In this document: piece by piece, positions 33,181 through 33,187 of the stretch
Position numbering within the stretch: the first letter of the stretch is position 1
How the letters are laid out: every line of letters starts with the position of its first letter
Assembly (NCBI RefSeq): GCF_000622085.1
Contig: NZ_KK211396.1
Location: forward strand, 19,052 to 52,238
Source: Butyrivibrio proteoclasticus P6B7
GTDB taxonomy: Bacteria; Bacillota; Clostridia; Lachnospirales; Lachnospiraceae
Length of the DNA stretch: 33,187 nt
Reading direction: 5' to 3'
Translations under genes and position numbers: made by a program
Notes under the pieces: model-generated
What the model saw: the letters and a program-made list of their open reading frames with translations, nothing else
What the model was told of the DNA's origin: nothing
Database searches by the model: none

Positions 33181-33187
33181 TCAGAGA

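Overview
The window is about 33 kb of low-to-moderate G+C DNA from a Firmicute, most likely a rumen or gut Lachnospiraceae close to Butyrivibrio or Pseudobutyrivibrio. The basis is the gene content (GH53 galactanase, DUF3048/YerB, HelD, PflX-type radical SAM, many CPBP/TraX-like membrane proteins), strong AAGGAGG-type ribosome sites, frequent TTG starts and the codon style. The species call is inference. No rRNA, tRNA, insertion-sequence transposase or CRISPR array was seen.

Left third (1-10.8 kb, all + strand): the 3' part of an acidic repeat protein; a GNAT acetyltransferase; a seven-TM HD-GYP c-di-GMP phosphodiesterase; a GH53 galactanase lipoprotein with a C-terminal SGNH esterase-like domain; then a tight three-gene unit. 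That unit is a nucleotidyltransferase/phosphonopyruvate decarboxylase fusion, an AGCS sodium:amino-acid symporter and a phosphonoacetaldehyde reductase-like iron alcohol dehydrogenase. It looks like the middle of a 2-hydroxyethylphosphonate pathway, but PEP mutase, the first enzyme, is not in the window.

Middle (10.8-22.6 kb, + strand): a gene remnant, a strong terminator, and a 7 x 52-bp tandem array in which every unit is a hairpin. Next comes a compact cluster that reads as lipid assembly: YiiX/NlpC-P60-like cysteine hydrolase, PlsC-like acyltransferase, acyl-CoA/ACP ligase, B12-binding radical SAM enzyme, CDP-alcohol phosphatidyltransferase and an MsbA-type ABC exporter. A PflX-like radical SAM protein, a CPBP protease, a CorA-type channel and a NudC-like Nudix hydrolase follow with short gaps. 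The phosphonate unit (activated headgroup) and the lipid cluster (acyl chains plus CDP-alcohol transferase) could together make an unusual phosphonolipid or tail-modified lipid. This is a hypothesis.

Right third (22.6-33.2 kb): HelD (-), DUF3048 lipid/wall protein (+), LysR regulator (-) divergent from a short MetE-like methyltransferase (+), a DUF1963/YwqG protein (-), a second CPBP protease, a TraX-family membrane protein and an OmpR-type response regulator at the edge. Two ~295-bp long-inverted-repeat elements of one family sit in opposite orientations, each between convergent genes (22617-22913 and 28544-28834). Their stems differ in sequence but stay paired. These elements and the 52-bp hairpin array are the most striking non-coding features of the window.
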